A stretch of DNA of 64,000 bases from assembly GCF_007990755.1 (NCBI RefSeq), contig NZ_BJXA01000015.1, positions 62,001-126,000 of the forward strand, given 5' to 3'. The notes below the pieces were generated by a model, which was not told the DNA's origin, did not search any database, and saw only the letters and a list, made by a program, of their open reading frames with translations. Below, piece by piece: positions 41,462 to 50,044 of this stretch. This stretch comes from Nocardia ninae NBRC 108245. GTDB lineage: Bacteria > Actinomycetota > Actinomycetes > Mycobacteriales > Mycobacteriaceae. A program made the translations under genes and the position numbers. How positions within the stretch are numbered: position 1 is the first letter of the stretch; each line of letters starts with the position of its first letter.

Positions 41462-42104
41462 TCACCCCACCGCCACAGTGCACGCGACGGTTAATCGTTC
41501 GATGCGTTCTCCCACTGTGATACTGCCGAAACGCACCTGCCCGACCGTGCCTACCCGCATGTGGCCAGCATCCTTCCCACCATTGAACCCACCCGATGTG
41601 CCTCCCCGCCAACGGCTCTCACAATCGCCGAGTTCCCACACCGCGCGCATTCTCAGGAAAGAATCAGGGTCATCGGCCCCACAGGCATCGTTCCGGCGAG
41701 GCCAAAACGGACTGGAAGTGCCTGGCATGCCACCGCGGCGTCCAGTGCGTGGAGTCGACATATTGGCGCGTTGCCGACGCTGAGATCATCTCTGGCCGTC
41801 GATCTTCCGCAGCCCCGCTCTTGCCGCTTCACACCGCGCTGTTTGCGGCAGTTGCGGATGTTGGCACAGCGCGAGCCGTCGTCTCATCGTTGCTACGCCA
41901 GCCGAAATGAAGGTCCCGAGGCGCGGGCGGCGCGTTAGTGGAGTGGTTTTGCCATCCGGAACCGTCGCGGTGACGAATGTTTGGCACCGACGTGATCCGC
42001 GAGGCGCTACTCGGCACCAGCGAGGGCGAGACGAGTGCCGAGTGCAGAACTCGATGTCTGCGTATGGCCGTGAAATTAACAGGCAGGAGGAAGACAGACC
42101 AGTG
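41462..42104. other. Divergent intergenic region
   Basis: Contains a GCGCGTTGCCGACGCTGAGATCA repeat-family motif near 41765. The leader of the glycine-rich gene is probably the part after 41940. No convincing small gene was seen. Confidence 0.4.
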
Positions 42105-43703
42105 GTGACCAGAACAGGGAAGTCGACAGCGATGCTCGGTGAAAACCGAGGCAGTTCCGGTCGGGTGGGGTGGGCGTGGCTGGGGGTGTTGGCTATGGGC
42201 GGTGCGTTGCTGCCGTTGGGTGTGCCGGGCACGGCCGCCGCCGCGGCGGACTGTCCGACCGAAGGCACGTCGGCCGTGTGTGAGACCCCCGGCAATTTCG
42301 GTTACACGGTTCCTCGAGGTGTGAACGAAATCCTGATCACCGTCATCGGCGCCGGTGGGGCCGAAAGCAGCGATGGGTTCGGTGGCGGAGCCGGGGCGGC
42401 GTTCACCTGCAGCGTCAGTGGTCTGCGGGCCGGAACCGTGCTGGATGTGACGGTCCCGGCCGGAGGCAAGCAGAGCGCGGAGCCCTCGACCTCCGGTGGC
42501 GGGTCCGCTTCGGTGAGATCCACCGCCGACGGCGTGGACGTCACCGCCTCCGGAGGCGGCGGCGGAAGGAGTTACACCGACGACGACTCCGCTGACCAGG
42601 ATGGCACTGCCGGTGAAACCGGCACCGGCGGTAGCCCGGGCACCTCGCCCACCTGCACCGCGACTGGTTCCGGGTTGACGGCCACCCTCGGTGCCGTCGC
42701 CACCAGCACGGCCGGGCACAGTGCTTCCCCCGACACCGAGAGCACCGGCGGGACGATCACACCGGACGGCTTCGCCCCTCAGTGCCCGCCCCTGGCCGGG
42801 TTCGGCGGCGCAAGCGCTGACCCGTACCTTCTGCATTCCCTCTTTCCTGACAAAGATCCCAGAGCCGGTCAGGACGGCTGCGTCGTGATCACCCCGGGTG
42901 CGGCCTGCGAGGTCACCGGTGACACGACCGCTTGCGCGACCCCCGGGCCCACCCAGTACACGGTGCCCGCAGGAAAGACCTCGCTCGCCATCACGACTAT
43001 CGGTGCCGGAGCCGGCGGCGGCGGGGGCGGAATCGGAGGTGCCGCCAGTCGCGGACTGGACGGGAGTGACGGTGCGAACGGTCAGGGCGGTGCCGGCGGC
43101 GGTGCCGGAGCCGCGATCACCTGCACCATCACCGGTCTGCACGCTGGGACCGTACTCGACCTGACCGTTCCCCAAGGCGGCGCCGGGGGCGCCTCTTCCA
43201 ACAGTGGTAGCGGTGAAGGCGGATTTGGAGGCCAGGAGGCCACCGCCGTCTACGGTCCCGGCGAGGTGAGCGTGCTGAGCCCCGGCGGCGGAGGAGGCGG
43301 CGGCGGCTATACCGGCAGAAGCATTGCCCCCGGTCGGGACGGGACCAGCGGAAGTCCTGACGGGCAAGGGGGCGGCACCCCCGGAACGGGTGGCACCGCA
43401 ACCCAGGAGTCCGTCGGCGGCGGCCCGGGCACCTCACCGACCTGCACCGCGACCGGCGACGGCCTGACAGCCACCCCCACGGTCTACTCGAGCGCCGCAG
43501 GTACCGCCAGCGACGCTCTCACCGCGGGCACCGGTGGAACAATCGCCGCACCAGACGCCGTGACCACCGCCTGTGGCACCAACGGCACGGGTGGCACCGG
43601 CGGTAGCGGCGGCAAGGGCGGCACCACCAGTGACATCTACGGCAAATCTGGTTCGCACAGCGAGTCCGGAAAGCCCGGTTGCATCATGATCGTCGCATCC
43701 TGA
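42105..43703 (+). CDS. Secreted glycine-rich protein with duplicated domain
   Basis: 532 aa from GTG 42105, after AGGAGG; GTG 42102 and ATG 42132 are alternatives. Signal peptide: VGWAWLGVLAMGGALLPLGV, cleavage at TAAAAA. Two units of about 250 aa follow, each with C.T...A.C.TPG...YTVP.G...L.IT.IGAG, a glycine-rich run, CT.(S/I)(V/I)(S/T)GL.AGTVLD.TVP.GG, and GTSPTCTATG.GLTAT, ending in a short C-terminal strand. The smaller protein at 37522 is a one-unit relative. Likely an extracellular or surface protein. The function is unknown. Confidence 0.75.
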   Translation: MTRTGKSTAMLGENRGSSGRVGWAWLGVLAMGGALLPLGVPGTAAAAADCPTEGTSAVCETPGNFGYTVPRGVNEILITVIGAGGAESSDGFGGGAGAAFTCSVSGLRAGTVLDVTVPAGGKQSAEPSTSGGGSASVRSTADGVDVTASGGGGGRSYTDDDSADQDGTAGETGTGGSPGTSPTCTATGSGLTATLGAVATSTAGHSASPDTESTGGTITPDGFAPQCPPLAGFGGASADPYLLHSLFPDKDPRAGQDGCVVITPGAACEVTGDTTACATPGPTQYTVPAGKTSLAITTIGAGAGGGGGGIGGAASRGLDGSDGANGQGGAGGGAGAAITCTITGLHAGTVLDLTVPQGGAGGASSNSGSGEGGFGGQEATAVYGPGEVSVLSPGGGGGGGGYTGRSIAPGRDGTSGSPDGQGGGTPGTGGTATQESVGGGPGTSPTCTATGDGLTATPTVYSSAAGTASDALTAGTGGTIAAPDAVTTACGTNGTGGTGGSGGKGGTTSDIYGKSGSHSESGKPGCIMIVAS

Positions 43704-44183
43704 CAGCGAACAACTCCCACTAACGGCGGTCAGCTCACACCGTGCCCGCCGACTCGAACCCGCACCCGATAACACCCACCTCCCTGACCAGACCACCACA
43801 CCGGATACACCGGTGTGGTGGTCAGTTCTTCTTGTCGACACCGCTGGGCAACGGCGAACACCCCCGCAACCACCACAACAGATCCGCCGACTGAATGATC
43901 TAGAGACACAAATTGTTCCGCGCATCGCGGCCACTGATCCGACGAGACCGCGGATCGCAGACCGGCCATTGAACCGGGCGCGGTCGCCGCGGTGATGAGG
44001 GTTCAGCCACCCATGAACCGACGTCCGTCGGTGCGGGTTCAGGCGCCTCTGACACGAAGGGGGCGCTGCTCGCCGACCACGCCCGCGACGAAACTGGTCC
44101 CACGACCCGTACTTCGCTGCGGTCCTGCAGCATCGAGTCAGCCGATCCGGATACGGAACCGGTTTTCCCGGTCCCCGGGCAGC
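43704..44183. other. Intergenic region between convergent genes
   Basis: Apart from the terminator at 43791-43833, nothing recognisable. Open frames here look like shadows. Confidence 0.4.
43791..43833 (+). terminator. Rho-independent-type terminator
   Basis: GACCACCACACCGG and CCGGTGTGGTGGTC form a perfect 14-bp stem with the 5-nt loop ATACA, followed by AGTTCTTCTT. It is 88 nt after the glycine-rich gene stop. Confidence 0.75.
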
Positions 44184-44738
44184 TCAGCCGTTGGTCACGG
44201 CGTATCGGAGCAGAGCCACGCCGGAACGCAACGCCCGTGACTCGAGCAGCTCGAGACCGGAGAACGAGGTGCCCTCAGCGACCAGACCCTTTCCGCGGCC
44301 CTGGACGGCGGGGAAGACGAGCAGCCGGATCTCGTCGACGAGCCCGGCTGCCAGCACCGCGTGCGCCAAGGTCAGGCTGCCGCACAACGTGATGTCGCCG
44401 CCGTCGGACTCCTTAAGCCGACGCACCTCTTCGACCGGGTCACCGGAGAGGATCGTCGAGTTGCGCCACTGCGGATCCGTCATCGACGAAGAGACGATGT
44501 ATTTCTGCACTTGGTCCAGGTACGCACCGGCCGGCTCGTCGGTGTGTTGAGGCCAGTGGCCGCGAAAGTCCTCGAAGGTCTGCCGACCCAGCAACACCGC
44601 GTCGGAGGACGCGCCCAAGAGCTTCGTCGCGTCCAACCAGTCCTCGATGCCCCCCTCGGGAGATGGGTCGAACCACTCATCGAGCATCTCGATCCGCCCA
44701 TCGGCAGTGATGTTCTCGGTGAGCAGCAGTCGGCGCAT
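44184..44738 (-). CDS. RibD C-terminal/dihydrofolate-reductase-like protein
   Basis: 184 aa. MRRLLLTENITADGRIE at the start, DAVLLGRQTFEDFRGHWP near 46-63, YIVSSSM near 80-86, ITLCGSLTLAHAVLAAGLVDEIRLLVFPAVQGRGKGL near 115-151: the standard layout of single-domain DHFR-fold reductases related to the C-terminal domain of RibD. Actual substrates are mostly unknown. The gene is solitary and divergent from the DUF5958-like gene. Confidence 0.85.
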   Translation of the reverse strand: MRRLLLTENITADGRIEMLDEWFDPSPEGGIEDWLDATKLLGASSDAVLLGRQTFEDFRGHWPQHTDEPAGAYLDQVQKYIVSSSMTDPQWRNSTILSGDPVEEVRRLKESDGGDITLCGSLTLAHAVLAAGLVDEIRLLVFPAVQGRGKGLVAEGTSFSGLELLESRALRSGVALLRYAVTNG

Positions 44739-44903
44739 GACACCGTTCTAGCACCGATCAGAAGCGCCCACAATCGCGTCTGGCGCAGCGCCGCACTCGT
44801 GGCAGAAACATGTCTTGGTAGGCGCCGTTCTGTCACACTTCGAGCACGGCTTCGCCGGCCGTGGCGGGTGGCAGGACGGATCGGTCGGGGGAGTGGGGGC
44901 GAG

Positions 44904-45311
44904 ATGCACGAGAGCGAGATCGTTCTGAACGAGCTCGCGCAGGCGTTGCGGCCTATGCCGGATGGCGTGGAGTGGTTCGAAAGCCTCGGGGCTGACCAAC
45001 AGTTCGTCGTTCTGCGCCGTGCTGCCGAGTACTGCCTTCAGGCGCGCGCCACCATTGATGACGGGGCGGAGAGTATTCGCCGGTCAGGTATACGACCGAC
45101 CCACACCCCAGCGGTGCTGATCCAGCGCGGGCACCTGAACGTGCAGCTGACAAAGATCATCGGCCTGCCAGAAGGCGAGCGGGTCAAAGCCTTTCGCCTG
45201 CTGATCGCGCTGTTGGGTGTCGCAGACGAGCGCAGGCGTGCACGCTACTGCGCCGACGGGTGCAGCCATGCTTGGCACCAGTTGCCGTCGGGCCGGGGGA
45301 TAACAGCCTGA
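44904..45311 (+). CDS. DUF5958-like protein
   Basis: 135 aa. NELAQALRPMPDGVEWFESL near 9-28, LRRAAEYCLQARA near 37-49, SGIRPTHTPAVLI near 61-73, KAFRLLIALLGVADERRRARYCADGCSHAWHQL near 96-128. This matches what I recall of DUF5958 proteins of Streptomyces and relatives, mostly small helical proteins without known function. The CxxxC.H.WH end might bind metal. ATG 44904 follows a GGGGG(C)GAG stretch. Confidence 0.7.
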   Translation: MHESEIVLNELAQALRPMPDGVEWFESLGADQQFVVLRRAAEYCLQARATIDDGAESIRRSGIRPTHTPAVLIQRGHLNVQLTKIIGLPEGERVKAFRLLIALLGVADERRRARYCADGCSHAWHQLPSGRGITA

Positions 45312-45407
45312 AGCTCCGTGTGTTTGTGATGCACGCAACGCTGGACCTCGAGTGGGCTCGAGGTTGCACGATGGTTCGGACATCGTATTCGAGGAGGGAA
45401 GCGAACT

Positions 45408-45836
45408 GTGCCGAAACTTGACCGGATCATCGAGTCCGCGTTGTATGTCGACGACCTCGGTCGTGCCCGCAAGTTCTATACCGATGTGCTGCAACTGAAG
45501 CCGATTCTCGACGCGGATCCGTTGTGCGCGTTCGATATCGGGGGCGACAATGTGCTGCTGCTGTTCCGCCGCGGCGGATCGCTCGAACCGAAAGTGCTGC
45601 CCGAACCGGCTCTGCCGAACGGCGAGATCCCACCCCACGACGGCAGCGGCCGGCTCCATGTGTGCTTCGCGGTCTCCGAGGACCAACTGAGCGAGTGGGA
45701 AACTCACCTGAACGCGCACGACATCCCGATCGAAGGCCGGACCAACTGGGCCCGTGGCGGACGCAGCATCTACTTCCGGGATCCCGACGAGCACCTACTC
45801 GAACTCATGACTCCGGGTAACTGGCCGACTTACTGA
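45408..45836 (+). CDS. VOC-family (glyoxalase-fold) protein
   Basis: 142 aa from GTG 45408 with GAGGAGGGAA upstream. The N-terminal half has ESALYVDDLGRARKFYTDVLQLKPI (7-31). The second half has GRLHVCFAVSEDQLSEWETHL near 80-100 and ends with IYFRDPDEHLLELMTPG: the usual VOC repeat with a metal-ligand Glu in HLLELMTP. Relatives are fosfomycin- or bleomycin-resistance proteins and dioxygenases; no specific role can be assigned. Confidence 0.85.
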   Translation: MPKLDRIIESALYVDDLGRARKFYTDVLQLKPILDADPLCAFDIGGDNVLLLFRRGGSLEPKVLPEPALPNGEIPPHDGSGRLHVCFAVSEDQLSEWETHLNAHDIPIEGRTNWARGGRSIYFRDPDEHLLELMTPGNWPTY

Positions 45837-46182
45837 ATCTCCCGAGCAGGGCGAGTGTCAGCCTGTGCTTTAGTCGGGCGCAGCCAGCGCTCCGAGATGG
45901 CGAGCGGGTAGCCGACGCGGATCTTGCCGATCGGGCCGTAGACCCATCTGGGCCAACACCTTTCGGTGAGCTTCGGCCTGGACTCGACCAACTCGATGGC
46001 CAGGAACCTCACGGAGTGGGCTGTGCCCAGGCAGTCAACTCGGCGGCCGAGTGCCTTCGCGGCCAGGCGAGATGGCGTCGTGACCGCGCGGGTCGTTCAT
46101 CACTACGCAGGGCACGTGGCGCCGCAGACTGGATGTCGCCGAGCATGGAGCTGAGGGCGACACGCCGGTCTGCGGCGAGCAC
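45837..46182. other. Intergenic region, possible gene fragment
   Basis: A 60-codon minus-strand frame at 45830-46012 (ELVESRPKLTERCWPRWVYG, GYPLAISERWLRP) looks protein-like but has no recognisable start context and no family. It may be a remnant. Nothing else was seen. Confidence 0.3.
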
Positions 46183-46635
46183 TCAGGGCAGGACGGCGCA
46201 GGCAGGGCCGAGATTGATGCCGGTTCCGACGTTCATTGCCGTGCGGGGGAGGTAGACATCGAAGTCGTCACCGTCCAAGAGTTCGAGGACCACGATTTTG
46301 TGCGGGCCCTTCCGGTCGGGGGTCCACGTGGCGCGCGCCACTCCCGACGCATCCGCAATCAATTCATACGGCTGGAATTGCTTGTAGTCCGCGGTTTTCG
46401 GGTCGTCGCCGATCTGGTCGAGCAGGACCACCTCCTTGCCGGGGTCTGTGATCACGGTGACCGGGTAGGAGCAGCCGGTGCCGCGGGCATCTGCCGAGCT
46501 GCCGAAACTCTGTCCGGTCTCGACGCGGACGCTCGTGACGGTTGCTCCCGCCTGCGGCGCGGTGAATGCGATGGCTGAGGCCAATATGCTGAGCGTCGCC
46601 ATGGTGGTGGCGGCTGCCCTGTTGGAGCTATGCAC
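46183..46635 (-). CDS. Secreted hypothetical protein
   Basis: 150 aa from GTG 46635. Signal peptide TTMATLSILASAIAFTAPQAGA, cleaved near residue 30. The mature about 120 residues contain two cysteines (in GCSYPV and PACAVLP) and alternating beta segments with ARATWTPDRKGPHKIVVLEL. This resembles small immunoglobulin-like secreted proteins of Nocardia. No functional motif is seen. Confidence 0.65.
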   Translation of the reverse strand: MHSSNRAAATTMATLSILASAIAFTAPQAGATVTSVRVETGQSFGSSADARGTGCSYPVTVITDPGKEVVLLDQIGDDPKTADYKQFQPYELIADASGVARATWTPDRKGPHKIVVLELLDGDDFDVYLPRTAMNVGTGINLGPACAVLP

Positions 46636-46773
46636 GTTGAATTACTCTCTCTAGCAATGGATTCCCCCGATTGGAGTTGAGGCGAACTATACAGGCGACC
46701 GGCACTGCGGAGGCTGGATATAACCAGCGCATCGCGCGTCGAGGTACCGCTGCCGACGCGCGATGCGTTCGCA

Positions 46774-47538
46774 CTACCTACGCCTCGTTGCCTCTTCGCG
46801 TACTTCGGGGTCGGGGTCGGTGGTCAAGCGGGCCAGTAAGCGGCGGGCCTCGGTGCCGCGATAGTTGTGTAGTGCGTACGCGAGGGCGTAGCGGACTTCG
46901 GAATTGGCGTGGTCGATGAGGTGAGCGATGTCGGTGACGTCGCCGCGGCTGCGACTGCCCAGACCGTAGAGGGCGAGGATCAGGTCGTCTTCGTTGTCCG
47001 CGTTTCGTAGTTGTTCCAGCAGTTGAGGTTTCGTTGGTTCCGGGCCTTCGGTGGCGAACCGGCGGCGCAGGTCGGCGGACTTGAATTCACCGCGGCCCAG
47101 GCAGGCAGGGCAGACGCAGGGGCGGCGGCCGTGCGCGTTCGGATGGTAGCGCCATCCCGTCACCTGGCGTACGTGCCGAACCCGGTGGAGTTCGGTGGGG
47201 GCGATGGAGCGGGGTACGACGACCTGGTAGCCGCGGGCGTCCTCGGCGCGCATGATCAGCGAAACAGCTTCGGCGGCGGTCATTTCCGTGCCGGCGTCGG
47301 AGTAGTGACCGACGAGGACCGGTTCGTCGTCGGGTATCCGGAAATGTACTGCGATGAACAGGCGCTGACCGCCGCGCCGTAGCTCGCGTAACCATTGATG
47401 CGACAGCACATACGAGGCAAGCACCGGCATGCAGAAGACGCCGCGCTCGAAGCCGGGCGCGGTGATGCCCGTCCGGCGGATTCGCCGAGCGTTCTTCTCC
47501 GGTGTCAGGTGCACTAGCAGGGCCACAACGCAAACCAT
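46774..47538 (-). CDS. HEAT-repeat protein with zinc-knuckle-like motif
   Basis: 254 aa from ATG 47538; a GTG four codons later is an alternative. The N-terminal 140 residues (ALLVHLTPEKNARRIRRTGI, CMPVLASYVLSHQWLREL, FRIPDDEPVLVGHY, GYQVVVPRSIAPTELHRVRHV) form a conserved actinobacterial domain of unknown role. CVCPACLGRG near 160-169 follows as a possible metal site. The C-terminal 80 residues are HEAT-like (DDLILALYGLGSRSR, SEVRYALAYALHNYRGTEARRLLARLTTDPDPEVREEA). A longer in-frame start at 47703 is less likely. Confidence 0.75.
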   Translation of the reverse strand: MVCVVALLVHLTPEKNARRIRRTGITAPGFERGVFCMPVLASYVLSHQWLRELRRGGQRLFIAVHFRIPDDEPVLVGHYSDAGTEMTAAEAVSLIMRAEDARGYQVVVPRSIAPTELHRVRHVRQVTGWRYHPNAHGRRPCVCPACLGRGEFKSADLRRRFATEGPEPTKPQLLEQLRNADNEDDLILALYGLGSRSRGDVTDIAHLIDHANSEVRYALAYALHNYRGTEARRLLARLTTDPDPEVREEATRRR

Positions 47539-47725
47539 AGATCGGTGGCTGTGAGGACCTCCAGTGGCGGGCGGGTCTCGTTGTGGCACAACCAAATGTT
47601 CACCCGTTGTTCGCCGTCGACTCGCGGAGTTTGGTGTCGCATGAAAACATCTGTGCCAGTTGACTATCGGAATGCGGATGGCAGCAGCGCCGCTTCGTCC
47701 CAAGGCTTAGGAATTCGGAGATCAG

Positions 47726-47908
47726 ATGCTGTTCTGGGCAACCATCGTAGGCGCCGCGCTCCTCGTACTGCTGTTACTCGGCGCGGCGGCACGAGCAATG
47801 GATCCGCGTGGCCAGAAAGAGCGGCGGCGCAATTCGAGTGCCGGCCCGCGCAGGACTGTGCTGCAACAGAGTTGGCCGCAGGCCGGTCGCCCGGGTTCGC
47901 GCCGCTAG
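47726..47908 (+). CDS. Small single-pass membrane protein
   Basis: 60 aa. GGAG 6 nt before the ATG. One membrane helix (LFWATIVGAALLVLLLLGAAARA, residues 2-24) is followed by a strongly basic cytoplasmic tail (RGQKERRRN, GPRRT, RPGSRR). Small proteins of this type are common and unassigned. Confidence 0.5.
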   Translation: MLFWATIVGAALLVLLLLGAAARAMDPRGQKERRRNSSAGPRRTVLQQSWPQAGRPGSRR

Positions 47909-48124
47909 GGTTCGCCGCAACGGTGCCGGGCGGGCTTCGCGGAAAGCGTGGCCCGCTCGGTTGCGGCGTTACTCTGGCCGGAGTGTCCTCGCGGCCTCGG
48001 ACGATGAGCTCACCCGCATCGCTGCGGACGCCGACCGGCGGCTCGCCTTCCGAGCGAACCATTCGATCACCAGACCAGCACAGCTCGCGAAAGCGTCGCT
48101 CAATTCAGGTGCGGCGCATGAACG

Positions 48125-48385
48125 CTATTGTGTAGTAAACGTTTCGATGTTCCGTTCGACCACACTCACCAACTCCCAGCCCTGCGATTCGAGCAGTTCG
48201 ATGCCGTTGACCAGGTGGACGACCGGTTCGAAGATCGCGCGCTGGTAGTCGGCCGAGCCGAACACGAAGCCGCCGGTCTGTGGGGAGCTCAGCACGAGGT
48301 GCCTGCGTGGATAGGACCGCAGATCTACCATGCCGTTCAACACTGCGATCACATCGAAAATGGGCCCGGGCGCAGGAGCATTCAC
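48125..48385 (-). CDS. Hypothetical protein
   Basis: 86 aa from GTG 48385. It is compact, with GPIFDVIAVLNGMVDLRSYPRRHLVLSS near 7-34 and AIFEPVVHLVNGIELLESQGWELVSVVE near 50-77. The pattern DVI...N.....YP....VL......GFVF and ..LNGWELVS.. resembles small actinobacterial proteins found beside VOC genes. No function is known. It lies 73 bp downstream of the VOC gene and in the same direction. Confidence 0.6.
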   Translation of the reverse strand: MNAPAPGPIFDVIAVLNGMVDLRSYPRRHLVLSSPQTGGFVFGSADYQRAIFEPVVHLVNGIELLESQGWELVSVVERNIETFTTQ

Positions 48386-48458
48386 GTGCCTATCTTCCCG
48401 CACGCGCGGGCGCGCTCGACCACGGCCACTGTTGGTCGACGACACCCGGGGCGCTCGG

Positions 48459-48890
48459 TCAGGTGGCGAAGACCTGGGAGTCGTCGGCGAAGGCCTTGAA
48501 CTCCAAGGCATTACCCGCGGGGTCGAGCAGGAACATCGTCCACTGCTCGCCGGGCTGTCCCTCGAACCGCACGTATGGCTCGATCACGAACTGGGTGCCT
48601 GCGGCTCGAAGACGCTCGGCGAGCTGATGGAACTGCGGGATCGGCAGGATCACGCCGAAGTGAGGGACCGGTACGTCATGGCCGTCGACCGGGTTGTGGA
48701 TCCGCTGCGGGCGGTCCGGTGCGAGGTGGGTGACGAATTGGTGGCCGTGCAGATTCCAGTCCACCCAGGTCTCTGCGCTGCGCCCCTGGGGCAGGCCGAG
48801 CACCGCGCCGTAGAAATGGCGCGCGGCGTCGAGGTCGTCGACCGGCATCGCCAAATGAAATCTCGGAATCGGAGAGTCGAGAGCGGTCAT
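48459..48890 (-). CDS. VOC-family (glyoxalase-fold) protein
   Basis: 143 aa. RFHLAMPVDDLDAARHFYGAVLGLPQGRSAETWVDWNLHGHQFVTHL near 10-56 and MFLLDPAGNALEFKAF near 120-135 with the terminal Glu ligand. HFGV near 77-80 supplies a central His. This subgroup resembles extradiol-dioxygenase-like or glyoxalase-like proteins that bind a metal. Its substrate is unknown. It is the first of a two-gene minus-strand unit with the hypothetical at 48125. Confidence 0.88.
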   Translation of the reverse strand: MTALDSPIPRFHLAMPVDDLDAARHFYGAVLGLPQGRSAETWVDWNLHGHQFVTHLAPDRPQRIHNPVDGHDVPVPHFGVILPIPQFHQLAERLRAAGTQFVIEPYVRFEGQPGEQWTMFLLDPAGNALEFKAFADDSQVFAT

Positions 48891-48933
48891 GCGACAACCT
48901 TATTCGGCGCGACGCGGATCAGGGCCGTACCGG

Positions 48934-49365
48934 CTACTTCGGTTCGAGCACGAACACCGGGATCAGCCGGTCGGTCTTCTCCTGGTACTCGGCGTAGGGC
49001 GGGTAGGCCGCTACCGCTCGCTCCCACCACTCGGCTCGCTCAGCGCCCTCGACCTCACGCGCGACGTAGTCCTTCGTCACGGTGCCGTCCTGCAACGGGA
49101 ACTCCGGGTACGCCTTGATGTTGTAGTACCAGGTGGGGTGCTCGGGGGCGCCGCCCTTGGACGCCACCACCGCGTACTTGCCGTCGTGCTCGACGCGCAT
49201 CACCGGGGTGTAGCGCAGTTTGCCGGTCTTCGCGCCGCGCAAGGTCAGCAACACCACTGGCGACCCGAGCACATCGATGCCCTCGGTGGTCCCGGTCTCG
49301 AGGATCTGCTTCGTCTGGTCCTGCACCCAATCGGTGGGGCTGAGTTCTGCGGATTCGTTGGCCAT
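48934..49365 (-). CDS. Deazaflavin (F420)-dependent nitroreductase-family protein
   Basis: 143 aa from ATG 49365. [53 protein letters not shown] near 37-89 is the F420-binding core of the Ddn/FDOR-B family: LRGAKTGK.R and SKGG...HP.WY.N. The C-terminus [18 protein letters not shown] is also typical. Such enzymes reduce quinones or nitro compounds with F420H2, which fits an F420-making actinomycete. It is divergent from the DUF1801 gene. Confidence 0.92.
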   Translation of the reverse strand: MANESAELSPTDWVQDQTKQILETGTTEGIDVLGSPVVLLTLRGAKTGKLRYTPVMRVEHDGKYAVVASKGGAPEHPTWYYNIKAYPEFPLQDGTVTKDYVAREVEGAERAEWWERAVAAYPPYAEYQEKTDRLIPVFVLEPK

Positions 49366-49479
49366 GACCAGGCCAACATTACTTGCGTCCGCCTTATTCC
49401 CGCGCCGACATACTACGCGGATGCGCGCTCCTGTCGTACCCCTACGAGACCATGGCGCTATCGGAAAGGAGATACCGCC

Positions 49480-49854
49480 ATGACCGATGAGCACGCATCA
49501 GACATCCAGACATGGCTCGCCGGACTCGACGAAAATCAGCGGGGTCGAGCTGAGGAGCTTGTAGCACTGGTCAGTGCTGCGGACCCCCGCCTTCAGCAGG
49601 CTGTGAAGTGGGGCCGCATCACGTTCACCATCGAAAACAGCTGGCACGACTGGTTGTGCGGGATCGCGGCCGCCAAAAAGGGAGTACGACTCGTCTTTCA
49701 CAAGGGCGCGCTACTGGACGACCCCGCCGGGCTGCTGAACGGGTCGGCGCGCTATGTGCGTGAGCTCCCGGTGGAGCGGGCCCTCGAGTCTCCCGAAGCG
49801 GTCGATGCCCTGATCCGCAGCGCTGTCACCCACCAGACCGACCTGATCGAGTAG
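49480..49854 (+). CDS. DUF1801-family protein
   Basis: 124 aa with GGAAAGGAG upstream. [28 protein letters not shown] near 24-51 and [37 protein letters not shown] near 52-88 are the DUF1801 (YdhG/YjhX-like) signature. These small proteins are widespread and uncharacterised. Confidence 0.88.
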   Translation: MTDEHASDIQTWLAGLDENQRGRAEELVALVSAADPRLQQAVKWGRITFTIENSWHDWLCGIAAAKKGVRLVFHKGALLDDPAGLLNGSARYVRELPVERALESPEAVDALIRSAVTHQTDLIE

Positions 49855-50044
49855 GTCGGCAGCGACCGAGATCCGCTCGAACCGCATAGCGTGAATGAAA
49901 CGCCGGAGACGTTGTTGCCTTGCATGATTCGGGTGATCAGTCTTCGCGCAACCGCCACAGCGCCGATACCAGGCGCTTCGCGGCCGGGTGATCGTGCCCG
50001 CCGTCCCGTGACAGCCGGTGCGCCCGGTATCGTCCGCTCAGGTC

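Noticed and set aside
41829-43367. A 512-codon minus-strand frame opposite the glycine-rich gene
   Set aside because: Glycine-rich DNA is open in several frames. The plus strand has a signal peptide, a ribosome site and paired cysteines, while the minus frame has none.
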